Shown in pieces: positions 5,151 through 11,641 of a DNA stretch of 11,641 nucleotides; within the stretch, counting starts at the first letter, position 1; every line of letters begins with the position of its first letter. The notes under the pieces are model-generated. The model did not search any database, was not told the DNA's origin, and saw only the letters and a program-made list of their open reading frames with translations. The DNA lies in the NCBI GenBank assembly GCA_934646115.1, contig CAKUEM010000049.1, positions 1 to 11,641 on the forward strand, in the 5' to 3' direction. Both the position numbers and the translations under genes were made by a program. This stretch comes from an uncultured Oscillospiraceae bacterium (GTDB lineage Bacteria > Bacillota > Clostridia > Oscillospirales > JAAYXM01).

Positions 5151-5720
5151 TCAGTCTGCGGCGTTGCTGTTTTGGCAAAATTCCGCACGACCGGAGACAA
5201 ACAGATTGCCGCCGCGTGCATCGATCGCCACGGTTGCGGGGAAATTTTCCACCGTCATGCGCTTAACGGATTCGCAGCCAAGCTCATCAAACGCGATGAC
5301 CTCTGCCTTTTTGATCGCCTTGGCAACGATCGCCCCGGCGCCGCCCACAGCGCATAGATACACTGCGCCGAAGCGCTTCATCGCATCGATCACCGCGGTA
5401 TCGCGCTCGCCCTTGCCGATCATGCAGGTAAGACCCAGCTCGATCAAACGCGGGGCAAACCCATCCATGCGCCCGGAGGTAGTAGGACCGCACGCGCCGA
5501 CCGGCATGCCGTCATGCCCCGGCGTTGGTCCAGCGTAGTAGATCGTTGCGCCCGGAAGCGAAAACGGCAGGGGCTTCCCCTCATCAAGCAGGGCGAAAAG
5601 CCGCTTGTGCGCCGCATCGCGCGCGGTATAGATCGTTCCGGTCAGGCTCACGGTGTCGCCCGCCTGCAGGGTGGGGAGCATTGCTTCAAGTTCATCGGTA
5701 TGTAACTGATAATGTGCCAC
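5151..5720 (-). CDS. Fumarate hydratase class I, beta subunit (TtdB/FumA C-terminal type)
   Basis: This is the small subunit of the two-subunit, iron-sulfur class I fumarase, which interconverts fumarate and malate. Its relatives include L-tartrate dehydratase beta. The 189 residues match the stand-alone beta subunit. Family signatures are GTIYTARDAAHKR (28-40), YYAGPTPG (61-68), the diagnostic GPTTSGRMD (78-86), GKGERD (102-107), AVGGAGA (124-130) and ELGCESV (146-152). The start is GTG (5720-5718), 2 nt after the divIVA stop, with AGGAG about 11 nt upstream, so translation is coupled to divIVA. The odd point is that the alpha subunit, which carries most of the cluster ligands and normally sits directly upstream, is absent from this window. 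It may be encoded elsewhere, or the gene may be a relic. The intact frame argues against decay. Confidence 0.9.
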   Translation of the reverse strand: MAHYQLHTDELEAMLPTLQAGDTVSLTGTIYTARDAAHKRLFALLDEGKPLPFSLPGATIYYAGPTPGHDGMPVGACGPTTSGRMDGFAPRLIELGLTCMIGKGERDTAVIDAMKRFGAVYLCAVGGAGAIVAKAIKKAEVIAFDELGCESVKRMTVENFPATVAIDARGGNLFVSGRAEFCQNSNAAD

Positions 5721-5722
5721 GA

Positions 5723-6532
5723 TTATTCTTCTCCTTGCGTGTCGGCTTCCGAGTCATCCTGCGGCGCTTGCTCACGCATGTCCGCGCATTTCTGGCACAG
5801 CTCGCCAAAGGACTGCTCGACCATATCGCATGCGCCGGAGATCGTGTCGATCTCGCGCGCGAGGTCAGAAACGACCTGCTTAAACCCGGTTTTAAACGCG
5901 CCGACTGCGGATTTCACGCGCAGGTACGCGCTGGAAATATCGGTGACCAGCGCCGCCGCCTCGGCATACTGCTGCTCACGGTAGGCAGTAAACTCCTCGT
6001 TCTGCCGCGCCATTTCCGCTCTGTGGCGTGCTTCATCCTCCTGCATGCGCACGCGCGCGGCATCCTCCATTTCGGCGGCGCGGCGCAGTGCGTCAAGCTC
6101 CAGATCGGCGATATGCTCCTTGCTTTTATTCAGCTCCTGCTCCAGCTCCGTATAGTGGTGCAGCCGCGTTTCCAGCTTGGTCTGCGCCTCGCGCAGCGAA
6201 GAAGCTGCGTCCTTCGCATCGCGCAGCTCGGAGGAGAGCTGTGCCTTTTCGTCCTGCGCCGTTTGCAGCGCGGCGGCAAGCGAATCGCGATCCTGCGAGC
6301 GCGCTATCAGTTCTTCTACCTGCGTTTCCAGATCGGCTTTCGCCTCGGTCAGCGTGTCGAGCTGCTCTTTGAGCGTAATATTCTGCGCGGCGGATGCTTT
6401 CAGCTCGTTGCGCAGTGCCTGCAGCGCCTCGGTATGCTGATTGGTCAGCTGCTCGATATACGCGGCGACGTCCTCGCGGTTAAAGCCGCCAAACGCCGCG
6501 GTTTTAAAAAGCTTTTTCGATGTGTTATCCAT
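5723..6532 (-). CDS. DivIVA-domain coiled-coil protein
   Basis: A 269-residue cytoplasmic, probably membrane-associated protein. The N-terminal KTAAFGGFNREDVAAYIEQL (10-29) matches the DivIVA/GpsB lipid-binding domain start, including the F-x-x-x-x-x-G-[FY]-x-x-x-D-V pattern. Residues ~30-190 are one long Glu/Lys/Ala/Gln-rich coiled coil. Residues ~190-250 look helical and less charged, with cysteines at 235, 246 and 249. The tail (251-269) is acidic. DivIVA proteins of Gram-positive bacteria mark curved membrane at poles and division sites and recruit other proteins. The length suits a DivIVA paralogue rather than GpsB. It lies 24 nt downstream of trxA and 2 nt before the fumarase gene. This is not the usual neighbourhood of divIVA itself (next to ylm genes and ileS), so a paralogue is likelier. 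Confidence 0.85.
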   Translation of the reverse strand: MDNTSKKLFKTAAFGGFNREDVAAYIEQLTNQHTEALQALRNELKASAAQNITLKEQLDTLTEAKADLETQVEELIARSQDRDSLAAALQTAQDEKAQLSSELRDAKDAASSLREAQTKLETRLHHYTELEQELNKSKEHIADLELDALRRAAEMEDAARVRMQEDEARHRAEMARQNEEFTAYREQQYAEAAALVTDISSAYLRVKSAVGAFKTGFKQVVSDLAREIDTISGACDMVEQSFGELCQKCADMREQAPQDDSEADTQGEE

Positions 6533-6556
6533 ACGATAACCCCCAACCTCTTAAAT

Positions 6557-6880
6557 TTAAAGCACTTTTTGTATCAATTCCGTCAGCTCAGCCTTCGGGC
6601 GCACGCCCACCAGCCGCTCGATAACCTGCCCATTTTGAAACAGAAAGACCGAAGGGATACTCATAATGCCATATTGCGCTGCCAGCGCGCCCTGCTCGTC
6701 TACATTGATTTTGCCGACGGTCAGCTTCCCGTCGAATTCCTGCGCCAGCTCGTCGATCACGGGGGCAAGCATGCGGCACGGACCGCACCATGACGCCCAA
6801 AAATCGACCAAAACCGGAGTTTTCGCCTGTAAAACCTGCGTTTCGAAGTTTTCAGCCGTGATTTCCAACGTATGAGCCAT
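6557..6880 (-). CDS. trxA: Thioredoxin
   Basis: Thioredoxin is the small cytosolic protein that reduces disulfides using electrons from thioredoxin reductase. The 107 residues match the standard length. FWASWCGPCRM (27-37) holds the redox pair C32/C35, and the conserved cis-proline is P76 in MSIPS. The buried D26 (VDFWA) is also present. I choose the ATG at 6880-6878 because AGAGGTG sits 6 nt before it and the protein then starts MAHTLEITAENF, like other thioredoxins. The frame stays open 17 codons further upstream, but that stretch crosses the promoter's -10 box and cannot be coding from that promoter. It has its own promoter at 6903-6931, directly after ispE, and leads the trxA-divIVA-fumarase group. 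Confidence 0.96.
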   Translation of the reverse strand: MAHTLEITAENFETQVLQAKTPVLVDFWASWCGPCRMLAPVIDELAQEFDGKLTVGKINVDEQGALAAQYGIMSIPSVFLFQNGQVIERLVGVRPKAELTELIQKVL

Positions 6881-6902
6881 TTCGTTCACCTCTTTTATCG
6901 TT

Positions 6903-6931
6903 AGTATAGCACATCCGCGCGCGTCTGGCAA
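6903..6931 (-). promoter_or_regulatory. trxA promoter
   Basis: On the minus strand the -35 box is TTGCCA (6931-6926) and the -10 box is TATACT (6908-6903), 17 bp apart, starting directly after the ispE stop codon. The predicted start is only about 15 nt before the trxA ribosome binding site. No terminator separates it from ispE, so read-through from upstream adds to its output. Confidence 0.75.
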
Positions 6932-7810
6932 TCATGTTTTCGCGCAGCCGGGGCATGTTTTTGCCAAAAATGTTTCGCGATAGCGCTTTTTCAAGCGATA
7001 AAATGCGGTTTTAGCGGCGTCCTCTTCGAGGAACAGCCCAAATGTGGTGCTGCCGCTGCCGCTCATCATTGCGCCAAGCGCGCCGCACTCAAGCAGAATA
7101 TTTTCCACCGCCGGGATATCGCGCCGTTCTGCACGCACGACCTCCTCCAGCACGTTATACATATTTTTCGCAACGCCGGGCAGATCGCCCGCTTCGATCG
7201 CGGCCAAAACCTGCGCGGTATCCGGATGCCGGCGGACCTGCGCGAGCGCAAGCGCGCCGAATACGCGTGCTGTAGACATGCCATAGCCGGGCTTGCACAG
7301 CACGACGTGGCAGGAGGGAAGATCGGGCAGCCGGGTCAGCCGCTCACCCACGCCCTCGGCAAGCATCGTGCCGCCGCAAAGACAAAACGGAACGTCCGCG
7401 CCGACGGTAAGCCCGATCTCACAAAGACGCTGCATCGGAAGTCGCGCATCATACAGCCGATTGAGCGCGCGCAGCACGGCGGCGCCGTCTGCACTGCCGC
7501 CCGCAAGCCCCGCCGCGACCGGGATGCGTTTTTCCATCACGATCGAGACGCCGTCGCACGTGATACCAGTTGCCTCAAAAAACGCACGCGCCGCCTGGCA
7601 GGCGATATTGCGGTCATCATCCGGCAGGTAGCCGAGGTTCGACTGCGTGCGAATCCCCGCGCCGCAGCCGCGCCGAACGGCGATCCGGTCGCAGAGCGAC
7701 ACGGTTTGCATCACCATTTGCAGATCATGATATCCGTCAGCGCGCTTGCCGAGCACGTCGAGCGTCAGATTGATTTTTGCATAGGCGCTTTCAAAGCAGT
7801 GCTGTTTCAT
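6932..7810 (-). CDS. ispE: 4-diphosphocytidyl-2-C-methyl-D-erythritol kinase
   Basis: IspE is a GHMP-family kinase that phosphorylates CDP-methylerythritol with ATP in the MEP isoprenoid pathway. The 292 residues match the usual length (about 280-300). AYAKINLTLDVLGKRADGYH (10-28) contains the catalytic lysine K12. PVAAGLAGGSADGAA (97-111) is the GHMP ATP-binding glycine loop. GADVPFCLCGG (137-147) carries the catalytic aspartate D139. MSGSGSTTFGLF (249-260) is the third GHMP motif. The ATG (7810-7808) overlaps the stop of the DUF362 gene in ATGA, so the two are coupled. Next to its stop begins the trxA promoter. ispE marks the organism as an MEP-pathway user. Nothing looks truncated. Confidence 0.96.
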   Translation of the reverse strand: MKQHCFESAYAKINLTLDVLGKRADGYHDLQMVMQTVSLCDRIAVRRGCGAGIRTQSNLGYLPDDDRNIACQAARAFFEATGITCDGVSIVMEKRIPVAAGLAGGSADGAAVLRALNRLYDARLPMQRLCEIGLTVGADVPFCLCGGTMLAEGVGERLTRLPDLPSCHVVLCKPGYGMSTARVFGALALAQVRRHPDTAQVLAAIEAGDLPGVAKNMYNVLEEVVRAERRDIPAVENILLECGALGAMMSGSGSTTFGLFLEEDAAKTAFYRLKKRYRETFLAKTCPGCAKT

Positions 7811-8940
7811 TTTTTAACAATCCTTTTAAAGGTGATTGCACGAACCGGGCACAGCTCATGGCAGCAATAGCATTTCACGCATTTTTCATAATGAATCTGT
7901 GCCTTATGATCGACGACTTCGATCGTGTGCATCGGGCAGGTCTGCGCGCATTCGTCACAGCCGACGCAGCGATTCTGCATAATATTTGGATACGGCGCAA
8001 TTAAGCAGCCGAGCAGCGCGCGGAATTTTTTCGGCACGCAGCGGATCAAAAATCCGGGCGCTTTTCCCGATGCGGGCGAGAAATGCAGCAGATGCTGCGT
8101 GGGATCGCCCGAGAGATAGCAAAGATCTTCCGCGCGCGGCGGGATCAGCCTGCGCGAGATCGCGTCCTGCACGGTAGGCGCAAGGCTTGCGTCCAGCCCC
8201 ATCACGCGCAGCGCCGCAAGGTCAACCGCATGCGGATTCCGCCCGCCGAGCAGCACGCCCGCGCTTTTTGGCGTGCCGCCGGATGGACCGCGCCCCTGCA
8301 TGCCAACCACGCCGTCCAGCACGGAAAAGCCGGGCGCGATCAGCTCGCACAGATCCACGATCATTTCGCAAAACGCGATTTTATCCGGAAATTTTGCATG
8401 GAACATCGGCTTGCAGAGCCCGGGCACAACGCCAAACAGATTTTTGACCACGCCGGTGTAATACGTCAGCCCGTGCGTTTTCATCTTCCCAACAGACACG
8501 ATAAATTCCGCGTCATGTACCGGGCGAATGACCGGGATCGAGCCAATTCGTTTTCCGCCGGAATAGGTCAGCTCAGCGCTCGATATGTCAAGATTCAGCA
8601 TAGCGCCGGTATCCTGCGCGACCTGATCCATCCCGGTTGCCCGGTAGAGCCGCGTAAGCACCGCGCGCTGATATGTACCGCCGCAGCTGTCGGCAATCGT
8701 GACCGAACAGCCGGCATTTTTAAATTCCTGCGCAAGCGCGCGCACTACGGAGGGATGCGTTGTCGTGACCTCCTTCGGATCGCGCGGCATCAGGAGATTC
8801 GGCTTTAGCAGCACGCGCTTTCCGCCGGCGAGCGCCGCCGCACCGCCATATTGGGCGAGCAGCGTGTGGATCGCTTCGTCCACCTGCTCCTGCGCGTAGC
8901 TGCGGCATGCGGCAAGCGCAACGGTTGCATCCATGCTCAT
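7807..8940 (-). CDS. DUF362 protein with C-terminal 2[4Fe-4S] ferredoxin domain
   Basis: A 377-residue cytosolic protein. Residues ~1-300 are a DUF362 domain of unknown biochemical role, with KRVLLKPNLL (41-50), THPSVVRALAQEF (61-73), ADSCGG (83-88), GKMKTHGLTYYTGVVKNLFG (151-170) and LDGVVGMQGRGPSGG (208-222). The C-terminus has two bacterial ferredoxin motifs, CVGCDECAQTCP (C325, C328, C331, C335) and CVKCYCCHELCP (C354, C357, C360, C364), so it should carry two [4Fe-4S] clusters. This fusion is common in anaerobes. The frame has ATG at 8940-8938 and a second ATG at 8934-8932. AAGGGG is 2 nt before the first and 8 nt before the second, so the second (375 residues) is likelier to be used. 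It follows the aminotransferase by 9-15 nt and overlaps ispE by 4 nt. An electron-transfer role is inferred. Confidence 0.9.
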   Translation of the reverse strand: MSMDATVALAACRSYAQEQVDEAIHTLLAQYGGAAALAGGKRVLLKPNLLMPRDPKEVTTTHPSVVRALAQEFKNAGCSVTIADSCGGTYQRAVLTRLYRATGMDQVAQDTGAMLNLDISSAELTYSGGKRIGSIPVIRPVHDAEFIVSVGKMKTHGLTYYTGVVKNLFGVVPGLCKPMFHAKFPDKIAFCEMIVDLCELIAPGFSVLDGVVGMQGRGPSGGTPKSAGVLLGGRNPHAVDLAALRVMGLDASLAPTVQDAISRRLIPPRAEDLCYLSGDPTQHLLHFSPASGKAPGFLIRCVPKKFRALLGCLIAPYPNIMQNRCVGCDECAQTCPMHTIEVVDHKAQIHYEKCVKCYCCHELCPVRAITFKRIVKK

Positions 8941-8949
8941 CGCCCCTTC

Positions 8950-10122
8950 TTACACACAGCCGAGATCTTTTAAAAACACTTCAATGCGAGCGAGCGCCTC
9001 GGTCAAATCGCGCATGGAGCAGGCATAGCAGCAGCGCACAAAGCCTTCGCCGCAATCGCCGAACGCGTTGCCCGGAATGACCGCGACCCCGCGCTCACGC
9101 AGCAGGCGCGCGCAAAATTCTTCCGAAGAAAGCCCAGTGCGTTCGATGGATGGGAACACATAAAACGCCCCGCGCGGCTCGAAGCAGGTCAGCCCCAGAC
9201 TATTGAGCCGATCACAGATGACGCGGCGGCGGCGGTCGTATTCCTCGCGCATTTCCAAAATATCCGCATCGCCGTTTCGCATCGCTTCCACCGCAGCATA
9301 CTGCGCCGTGGTCGGCGCGGACATGATCGCATACTGGTGGATCAGCGTCATCGGCGCGATCAGCTCGTGCGGACCGCAGGCATAGCCCAGACGCCAGCCG
9401 GTCATTGCATATGCTTTGGAAAATCCATTTACAACGACCGTCCGCTCCTTCATGCCCGGGATCGTGGCGATCGAGACATGCTCGCCATCATAGGTCAGCT
9501 CGGCATAAATTTCGTCTGAAATTACAAGCAGATCGTGCCGGATCACGACCTCGGCGATTTGTAAAAGCTCGTCATGCAGGAGGATCGCGCCGGTTGGATT
9601 GCAGGGAAACGGAAGGATGAGCACCTTGCTGCGCGGCGTGATCGCAGCCTCCAGCCGCTCGGCTGTCAGCTTAAACTGATCTTCCTTCCGCGTAGGGATT
9701 GCGATCGGCTTTGCGCCCGTAAGGCGCGACATCGGGCCGTAGCAAACAAAGCTCGGCTCCGGCACGAGCACCTCATCGTCATCATCAACCAGCGCGCGCA
9801 GCGCCACATCAATCGCCTCGCTGCCGCCAACGGTTACTAAAATTTCGCCTGCTGGGTCATATTGCATGTGAAAGCGGCGGTTTAAATAGGCGCTGATCTC
9901 GCGGCGCAGCACCATTGTGCCCGCGTTGGGCGTATAGTGCGTGAATCCGCGCTCCAGCGAATAGATGCCCGCGTCACGGATGTGCCACGGCGTAACAAAA
10001 TCCGGCTCACCGATGCCGAGCGAGATCACATCGTCGCGCCCATCTAAAAGCTCAAAAAATTTGCGAATTCCGGACGGCTTGATGTTTTTTAATCGCGAGG
10101 ATAACACATTTTCGTAATTCAT
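8950..10122 (-). CDS. PLP-dependent aminotransferase, class I/II (AraT/PatA-like)
   Basis: A 390-residue fold-type I aminotransferase that moves an amino group between an amino acid and a 2-oxo acid. Substrate-region motifs are LGIGEPDFVTP (35-45) and HYTPNAG (62-68). GGSEAIDVAL (99-108) binds the PLP phosphate. CNPTGA (174-179) has the conserved N175, SDEIYAEL (202-209) has D203 against the pyridine nitrogen, and NGFSKAYAMTGWRLGY (232-247) has the Schiff-base K236. GFVRCCYA near the C-terminus holds the carboxylate-binding Arg. The family includes aspartate, aromatic and acetyl-diaminopimelate aminotransferases, and sequence alone does not give the substrate. It lies 17 nt after an Lrp/AsnC regulator. 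A nearby PHP phosphatase raises histidinol-phosphate metabolism as an option, but the protein does not look like HisC. Confidence 0.92.
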   Translation of the reverse strand: MNYENVLSSRLKNIKPSGIRKFFELLDGRDDVISLGIGEPDFVTPWHIRDAGIYSLERGFTHYTPNAGTMVLRREISAYLNRRFHMQYDPAGEILVTVGGSEAIDVALRALVDDDDEVLVPEPSFVCYGPMSRLTGAKPIAIPTRKEDQFKLTAERLEAAITPRSKVLILPFPCNPTGAILLHDELLQIAEVVIRHDLLVISDEIYAELTYDGEHVSIATIPGMKERTVVVNGFSKAYAMTGWRLGYACGPHELIAPMTLIHQYAIMSAPTTAQYAAVEAMRNGDADILEMREEYDRRRRVICDRLNSLGLTCFEPRGAFYVFPSIERTGLSSEEFCARLLRERGVAVIPGNAFGDCGEGFVRCCYACSMRDLTEALARIEVFLKDLGCV

Positions 10123-10139
10123 AATACAAAGCCCCCGTA

Positions 10140-10619
10140 TTATAAAATCGTCAGGCGTTCCTGACCGGAAACATCTTCTTTAAACATCACGCCCTGCTCT
10201 TTGAACTTTTTCAGCACAAAATGCGTGGCGGTGGCGGTCACTTCCTTGAGCGGCGCAAGCTTCTGCGCGACAAAAAATGCCACCTCTTTGAGCGTTTTCC
10301 CGCGGATAATCACGGTTAAATCAAACCCGCCGGACATGAGATACACGCTTTCTACCTCGTCATACTGGCTGATGCGCTGTGCCACGCGCTCAAAGCCCTG
10401 CCCGTGCTGCGGCGCGATATGGATCTCGATCAGCGCGGTCAGCACCTCGCGATCCGCGCGATCCCAGTCGATGATCGTTTTATAGCTCAAAATGATTTTC
10501 TGCTCTTCATATTCGCGAATTGCGGCGGCGACCTCCGCCACGTCAAGATCCAGCATGCTGGCGATCTCCTCCGGCGTCAGCTTACTGTCCTGCTCCAGCA
10601 GTTCTAAAATCTTTTTCAT
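10140..10619 (-). CDS. Lrp/AsnC-family transcriptional regulator
   Basis: 159 residues, the normal Lrp/AsnC size. Residues ~1-45 are the helix-turn-helix domain (LTPEEIASMLDLDVAEVAAAIREYEEQKII). Residues ~57-140 are the RAM/AsnC ligand-binding domain (LTALIEIHIAP, ESVYLMSGGFDLTVIIRGK), which forms the oligomer and usually binds an amino acid. I place the start at ATG 10619-10617, where MKKILELLEQ begins, because GAGAGGGG stands about 7-8 nt before it. The frame extends 10 codons further upstream, but those overlap the ribosome binding site. It is 19 nt after the PHP gene and 17 nt before the aminotransferase, which is its likeliest local target. The ligand is unknown. Confidence 0.93.
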   Translation of the reverse strand: MKKILELLEQDSKLTPEEIASMLDLDVAEVAAAIREYEEQKIILSYKTIIDWDRADREVLTALIEIHIAPQHGQGFERVAQRISQYDEVESVYLMSGGFDLTVIIRGKTLKEVAFFVAQKLAPLKEVTATATHFVLKKFKEQGVMFKEDVSGQERLTIL

Positions 10620-10638
10620 CGAATCGTCCCCTCTCATG

Positions 10639-11442
10639 TTATATTGCAACCTCGATCGGCGCTCCGTTTTTATAATAAGTATAATGCGAAAATCCGGCAG
10701 ACTGGATCAGCGCCAGCGCTTCTGAAAGCCCGGCGCCGATGTCGGCGCGGACATGCGCGTCGCTGCCGATCGTAACATACCGCCCGCCGAGCGCGCGAAA
10801 CCGCCGCAGAACCCACGGCTCAAGCCCGATGCAGCCCAGCCATTTGCGCAGTCCGCTCGTGTTGACCTCAAGCGCCATATCGCGCGCGACAAGCTGGGAT
10901 AAAATTTGATCGATCGGCTCTTCATAGCCGCGATAGGTGGGCGCGCCCTCAAAGCACGCCTCCAGCCGCCGCATGATATAATCCAGATGCCCCAGACTGT
11001 GGAACCCGCCGGTTTCAATCATCTCGAGCGTTTCGGAAAAATATTGGCGGATGCGCGCATCCACGTTTTCCGGCGTATAGGTCACGTCATAGAGATCCTC
11101 GTTGCCGCGAAAAAAATGCAGCGAGCCGATGGTAAAATCAAACGAAAATTCCCGGAGGATCGCCTCCGCATAGGCGGGGTTTAAGTGCGCCTGACCCAAC
11201 TCGCAGCCGAATAAAATGTCAAGCTGCGCGCCAAATTGCGCCCGCGCCGCCTCGATCTCCGCGCGCTGCGCCTGAATGCGCGCACGCTCAAAATCAGAAT
11301 AGGCAACGCCTTCCATCGCCTCGGCATGATCCGTGATGGCGAGAACGGAAAGCCCGCGCGCGATCGCGGCGCGGCACATGTCCGCAATGTGCTCAGAACC
11401 ATCAAAGGAATGGATCGAATGGGTATGCGTATCGCAAAGCAT
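10639..11442 (-). CDS. PHP-domain phosphatase, HisJ/HisK (histidinol-phosphatase)-like
   Basis: A metal-dependent phosphoesterase of the PHP superfamily with 267 residues, as in HisJ-type histidinol phosphatases (about 260-280). Likely metal-binding motifs, in order, are DTHTHSIHSFDG (4-15; H6, H8), ITDHAE (36-41; D38, H39), GCELG (79-83; E81), IGSLHFF (105-111; H109), GHLDYI (151-156; H152) and GSDAH (226-230; D228, H230). I choose ATG 11442-11440: GAGGTG lies 6 nt before it, so the upstream GTG at 11451 is part of the ribosome binding site. The gene leads the minus-strand operon behind a consensus promoter. No other his genes are present, so the substrate could be another phosphate monoester and the family name should be taken as tentative. 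Confidence 0.88.
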   Translation of the reverse strand: MLCDTHTHSIHSFDGSEHIADMCRAAIARGLSVLAITDHAEAMEGVAYSDFERARIQAQRAEIEAARAQFGAQLDILFGCELGQAHLNPAYAEAILREFSFDFTIGSLHFFRGNEDLYDVTYTPENVDARIRQYFSETLEMIETGGFHSLGHLDYIMRRLEACFEGAPTYRGYEEPIDQILSQLVARDMALEVNTSGLRKWLGCIGLEPWVLRRFRALGGRYVTIGSDAHVRADIGAGLSEALALIQSAGFSHYTYYKNGAPIEVAI

Positions 11443-11461
11443 CGTGTTCACCTCGTGTATC

Positions 11462-11475
11462 CGGGCTGCCGCCCG
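11462..11475 (-). other. Small hairpin in the leader of the PHP gene
   Basis: CGGGC (11462-11466) and GCCCG (11471-11475) form a 5-bp GC stem around a 4-base loop. It lies about 10 nt before the ribosome binding site of the PHP gene in its transcript. It may affect mRNA stability or be incidental. Confidence 0.35.
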
Positions 11476-11505
11476 TTTTGCTGTGTTTTGATGATACTTA
11501 AATTC

Positions 11506-11534
11506 ATTATACTAAATTTTTTGCCGTGTTTCAA
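11506..11534 (-). promoter_or_regulatory. Promoter of the PHP-lrp-aminotransferase-DUF362-ispE operon
   Basis: On the minus strand the -35 box is TTGAAA (11534-11529) and the -10 box is TATAAT (11511-11506), 17 bp apart. It is the only strong promoter seen upstream of the five linked genes. Transcription should start near 11499, about 57 nt before the chosen ATG. Confidence 0.85.
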
Positions 11535-11641
11535 TGAAAAATAAAAATAAAAGCGAAGCGCTGATGTAGCGTTACAATAGAAGTGAGACCGAAGGAATAG
11601 AAAAAAGCGATTGAGTTCGTTAAAATCAAGTCACCACAACA
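11535..11641. other. Window-edge non-coding DNA
   Basis: An A-rich stretch (11535-11560), then sequence with a weak hairpin, GCGCT with AGCGT (around 11568-11583). I see no start of a gene or recognisable RNA before the window ends. Confidence 0.4.

Noticed and set aside
4956..5357. Plus-strand frame of 133 codons after the IS remnant
   Set aside because: It crosses the IS end, the operon terminator and the opposite strand of the fumarase gene, with no protein-family resemblance.
5525..6793. Long plus-strand open frame (422 codons) across fumarase beta, divIVA and trxA
   Set aside because: It crosses three well-supported minus-strand genes, has no ribosome binding site and has Arg/Leu/Gln-rich content typical of antisense frames in GC-rich DNA.
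11497..11511. ATACTTAA near the PHP promoter resembling part of the cysK operator
   Set aside because: Only about eight A/T-rich bases match, and the TAGG half is missing, so it is not counted as a third site.
1..11641. CRISPR array, prophage, defence island, toxin-antitoxin pair, tRNA or rRNA
   Set aside because: No regularly spaced direct repeats, no phage or defence genes, and no RNA-gene signatures were seen on either strand.

Overview
This window looks like chromosomal DNA from a fairly GC-rich, Gram-positive anaerobe, most likely a member of Bacillota class Clostridia. The basis is a DivIVA-type coiled-coil protein, an MEP-pathway ispE, a two-subunit-type class I fumarase fragment, a YczE-type membrane protein, strong Shine-Dalgarno sites and A/T-rich sigma-A promoters (TTGACA-17-TATAAT type) inside otherwise GC-rich DNA. 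The genus cannot be named from the sequence. Most of what is here is ordinary metabolism. I found no clear undescribed system, but several regulatory details merit a second look.

Layout. Positions 2-871 (-) are cysK, cut off at its C-terminus by the window edge, with a strong promoter about 130 bp upstream of its start codon. About 590 bp of non-coding DNA follow, holding a degenerate repeat pair and a hairpin. Positions 1692-2764 (+) are a two-gene operon, a MarR regulator overlapping a YczE-like membrane protein, with a dyad operator on its promoter and a perfect palindromic terminator behind it. Positions 3146-4435 (+) are metY (O-acetylhomoserine sulfhydrylase), preceded by a strong promoter and a leader of about 150 nt with two overlapping short ORFs. 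Positions ~4486-5004 are a decayed, internally deleted IS3-family (IS150-like) insertion sequence.

From 5151 to 11442 all genes lie on the minus strand and are tightly packed. In transcription order they are a PHP-family (HisJ-like) phosphatase, an Lrp/AsnC regulator, a class I/II aminotransferase, a DUF362-ferredoxin protein, ispE, trxA (with its own promoter), a divIVA-like gene and a fumarase beta subunit, ending at a strong intrinsic terminator at 5088-5125. The first five probably form one operon. trxA-divIVA-fumarase beta probably form a second one that also receives read-through, since no terminator is visible after ispE.

How the genes fit together. cysK and metY both assimilate sulfide, into cysteine and homocysteine. 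Their promoters carry the same element, AAACATA-N8-ATAGG, directly downstream of the -10 box, which suggests a shared sulfur regulator. The Lrp-type regulator next to an aminotransferase fits local control of amino-acid metabolism. The fumarase beta subunit has no alpha partner in this window, which is unusual. The IS remnant lies just beyond its terminator and marks past rearrangement there.
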